Source of the DNA: Chitinophagaceae bacterium
GTDB taxonomy: Bacteria; Bacteroidota; Bacteroidia; Chitinophagales; Chitinophagaceae
DNA length: 6,205 nucleotides
Reading direction: 5' to 3'
Assembly (NCBI GenBank): GCA_030151745.1
Contig: JASLDA010000284.1
Coordinates: 1 to 6,205 of the forward strand
Of the stretch, positions 5,360 to 6,205 are shown in pieces. Made by a program: the position numbers and the translations under genes. The notes under the pieces are model-generated. The model was not told the DNA's origin, made no database searches, and was given only the letters and a program-made list of their open reading frames with translations. Numbering within the stretch: the stretch's first letter is position 1; each line of letters opens with the position of its first letter.

Positions 5360-6205
5360 AGCCGGCTGAGATAGAAGTTAAGTTGAATGATATCCTGGTT
5401 GTACTGGTTCAGGCTTTCCAGCCAGGCCTTGCGGATATCCGTGGCCTGGTTCAGGAATTGGGAAAGCTCGGCGAAGCCGATCTCCCCGCCCTGGTATGCG
5501 AGCTGGGCCGCTGCTACGATACCCGCCGCCTGTTGCAAACCGGAGGTTTCGTAAGCGTCCAGCTGCTCCCTGCTGCGGGCCAGGCGCAGCCGGAGTTGCC
5601 GGAGCTGCGTATCGAAGGCGAGGCGTTGGGCCTGGAGCTGGGTTTCCTGCAAGGCGATATCGAGATGCGCGGCTTTCAGGAGCGACTGCTGGCCGGCCAG
5701 CCCGAGCAGCGGTACGCCTACTGTAAGGGAGAAGCCGGAGTAGGGATCCGGCAACCCGTACAGCCGTTGGCTGAAGAACCTGCCGGAAAATTCCGGCAGG
5801 GCCGAGCGCCGGACGACCCTGAGCTCCGCGGTGGCCGTGCCGAGCTGCTGCTGCTGTATCCGGAGGGCAGGGTGCAGCTCGCTGTCGTCACCGGGACCTG
5901 TGCCGGGCGTCGCTTTGCCCAGGAATCCCGGCAGCGGGTCCTGCAGGGAATCCGAGTTGAGCAATACCCTGAGCGCATGCTGCTCGATGCGTATCTCATC
6001 TGCGATGCTGCGGAGCTGCAGCCCGATCTCAAGACGGCGCAGATTGGCGGAAAGGCTGTCCAGGCCTGCGCTTTCCCCTGCCCGCACCCGTTTGCGGGCC
6101 ACATCGGCAGAGCGCTCGTAAAAGCTGTCCAGCGAATGAAAAAGCTGCTGTCGCTGCTGGAGGTATGAGAGCGTATACCAGGTGCTCAGCAAGGCCCGCC
6201 GCAGC
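5356..6205 (-). CDS. TolC/CzcC-like outer-membrane efflux protein domain, 5' end outside window
   Basis: The reading frame is open from the window edge (codon 6202-6204) to the TGA at 5356-5358, giving 282 visible residues that are the C-terminal part of the protein. The TTG at 6190-6192 is an internal leucine, as coding sequence continues before it (LRRALLSTWYTL). The pattern is that of the outer-membrane efflux protein family. Long amphipathic helices lie near both ends of the visible part, for example QQRQQLFHSLDSFYERSAD and the region after ALQETQLQAQ. Between them is HPALRIQQQQLGTATAELRVV, then PEFSGRFFSQRLYG and GFSLTVGVPLLG, which match the beta-barrel entry of the second structural repeat. 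The channel would carry substrate across the outer membrane with the downstream adaptor, to which it is joined by the ATGA overlap. In Bacteroidota this domain is often the C-terminal part of a roughly 1,450-residue CzcA-like pump fusion; the window cannot show whether it is separate or fused. Confidence 0.9.
   Translation of the reverse strand, partial: LRRALLSTWYTLSYLQQRQQLFHSLDSFYERSADVARKRVRAGESAGLDSLSANLRRLEIGLQLRSIADEIRIEQHALRVLLNSDSLQDPLPGFLGKATPGTGPGDDSELHPALRIQQQQLGTATAELRVVRRSALPEFSGRFFSQRLYGLPDPYSGFSLTVGVPLLGLAGQQSLLKAAHLDIALQETQLQAQRLAFDTQLRQLRLRLARSREQLDAYETSGLQQAAGIVAAAQLAYQGGEIGFAELSQFLNQATDIRKAWLESLNQYNQDIIQLNFYLSRL

Noticed and set aside
5383..6168. Open frame of 261 codons on the + strand
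   Set aside because: It is the mirror of the TolC-like coding region. The - strand frame has clear efflux-channel features and a stop-start overlap with the adaptor.

Overview
The window looks like chromosomal DNA from a GC-rich member of the Bacteroidota, most likely Chitinophagales-like. This rests on three things recalled from the families, not on a search. The ribosome recycling factor ends in DIMTI, a Bacteroidota-like tail. The polytopic membrane protein carries motifs (SYRKGWFVYTP, WYYGGSFG) I associate with a Bacteroidota family. The metal-efflux adaptor is a lipoprotein in the CzcB/CusB style. No plasmid, phage, IS, CRISPR, tRNA or rRNA signature is visible.

Layout, left half (+ strand): the 3' part of frr (1-498) is followed by a strong UUCG hairpin terminator (543-568). 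Next come a fatty-acid-hydroxylase/sterol-desaturase family diiron membrane enzyme (592-1485), a small putative secreted orphan protein (1583-1966), a perfect 32-bp palindrome (1981-2012), a 178-residue single-pass membrane protein of unknown function (2054-2590), a 14-bp hairpin (2604-2640), and a large multi-pass GT-C-like membrane protein whose start is unclear (to 4101). Every gap between these genes contains an inverted repeat, so they look like separately transcribed units and not one pathway operon.

Layout, right half (- strand): a bidirectional hairpin (4101-4126) separates the GT-C-like gene from a convergent pair. Transcription of the pair enters from beyond position 6205. It runs through the C-terminal part of a TolC/CzcC-type outer-membrane efflux channel (5356-6205, incomplete), and the ATGA overlap at 5356-5359 leads into a His-rich periplasmic adaptor lipoprotein (4142-5359). 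Together they would form the channel and adaptor of a tripartite RND heavy-metal efflux pump. The inner-membrane pump itself (CzcA/CusA-like) is expected just outside the window and may be fused to the channel domain.

No clear undescribed multi-gene system was found. The points most worth a second look are the missing canonical start of the GT-C-like gene beside an A6 run and a promoter-like AT island, the orphan secreted protein, and the possible CzcA-TolC fusion at the right edge.
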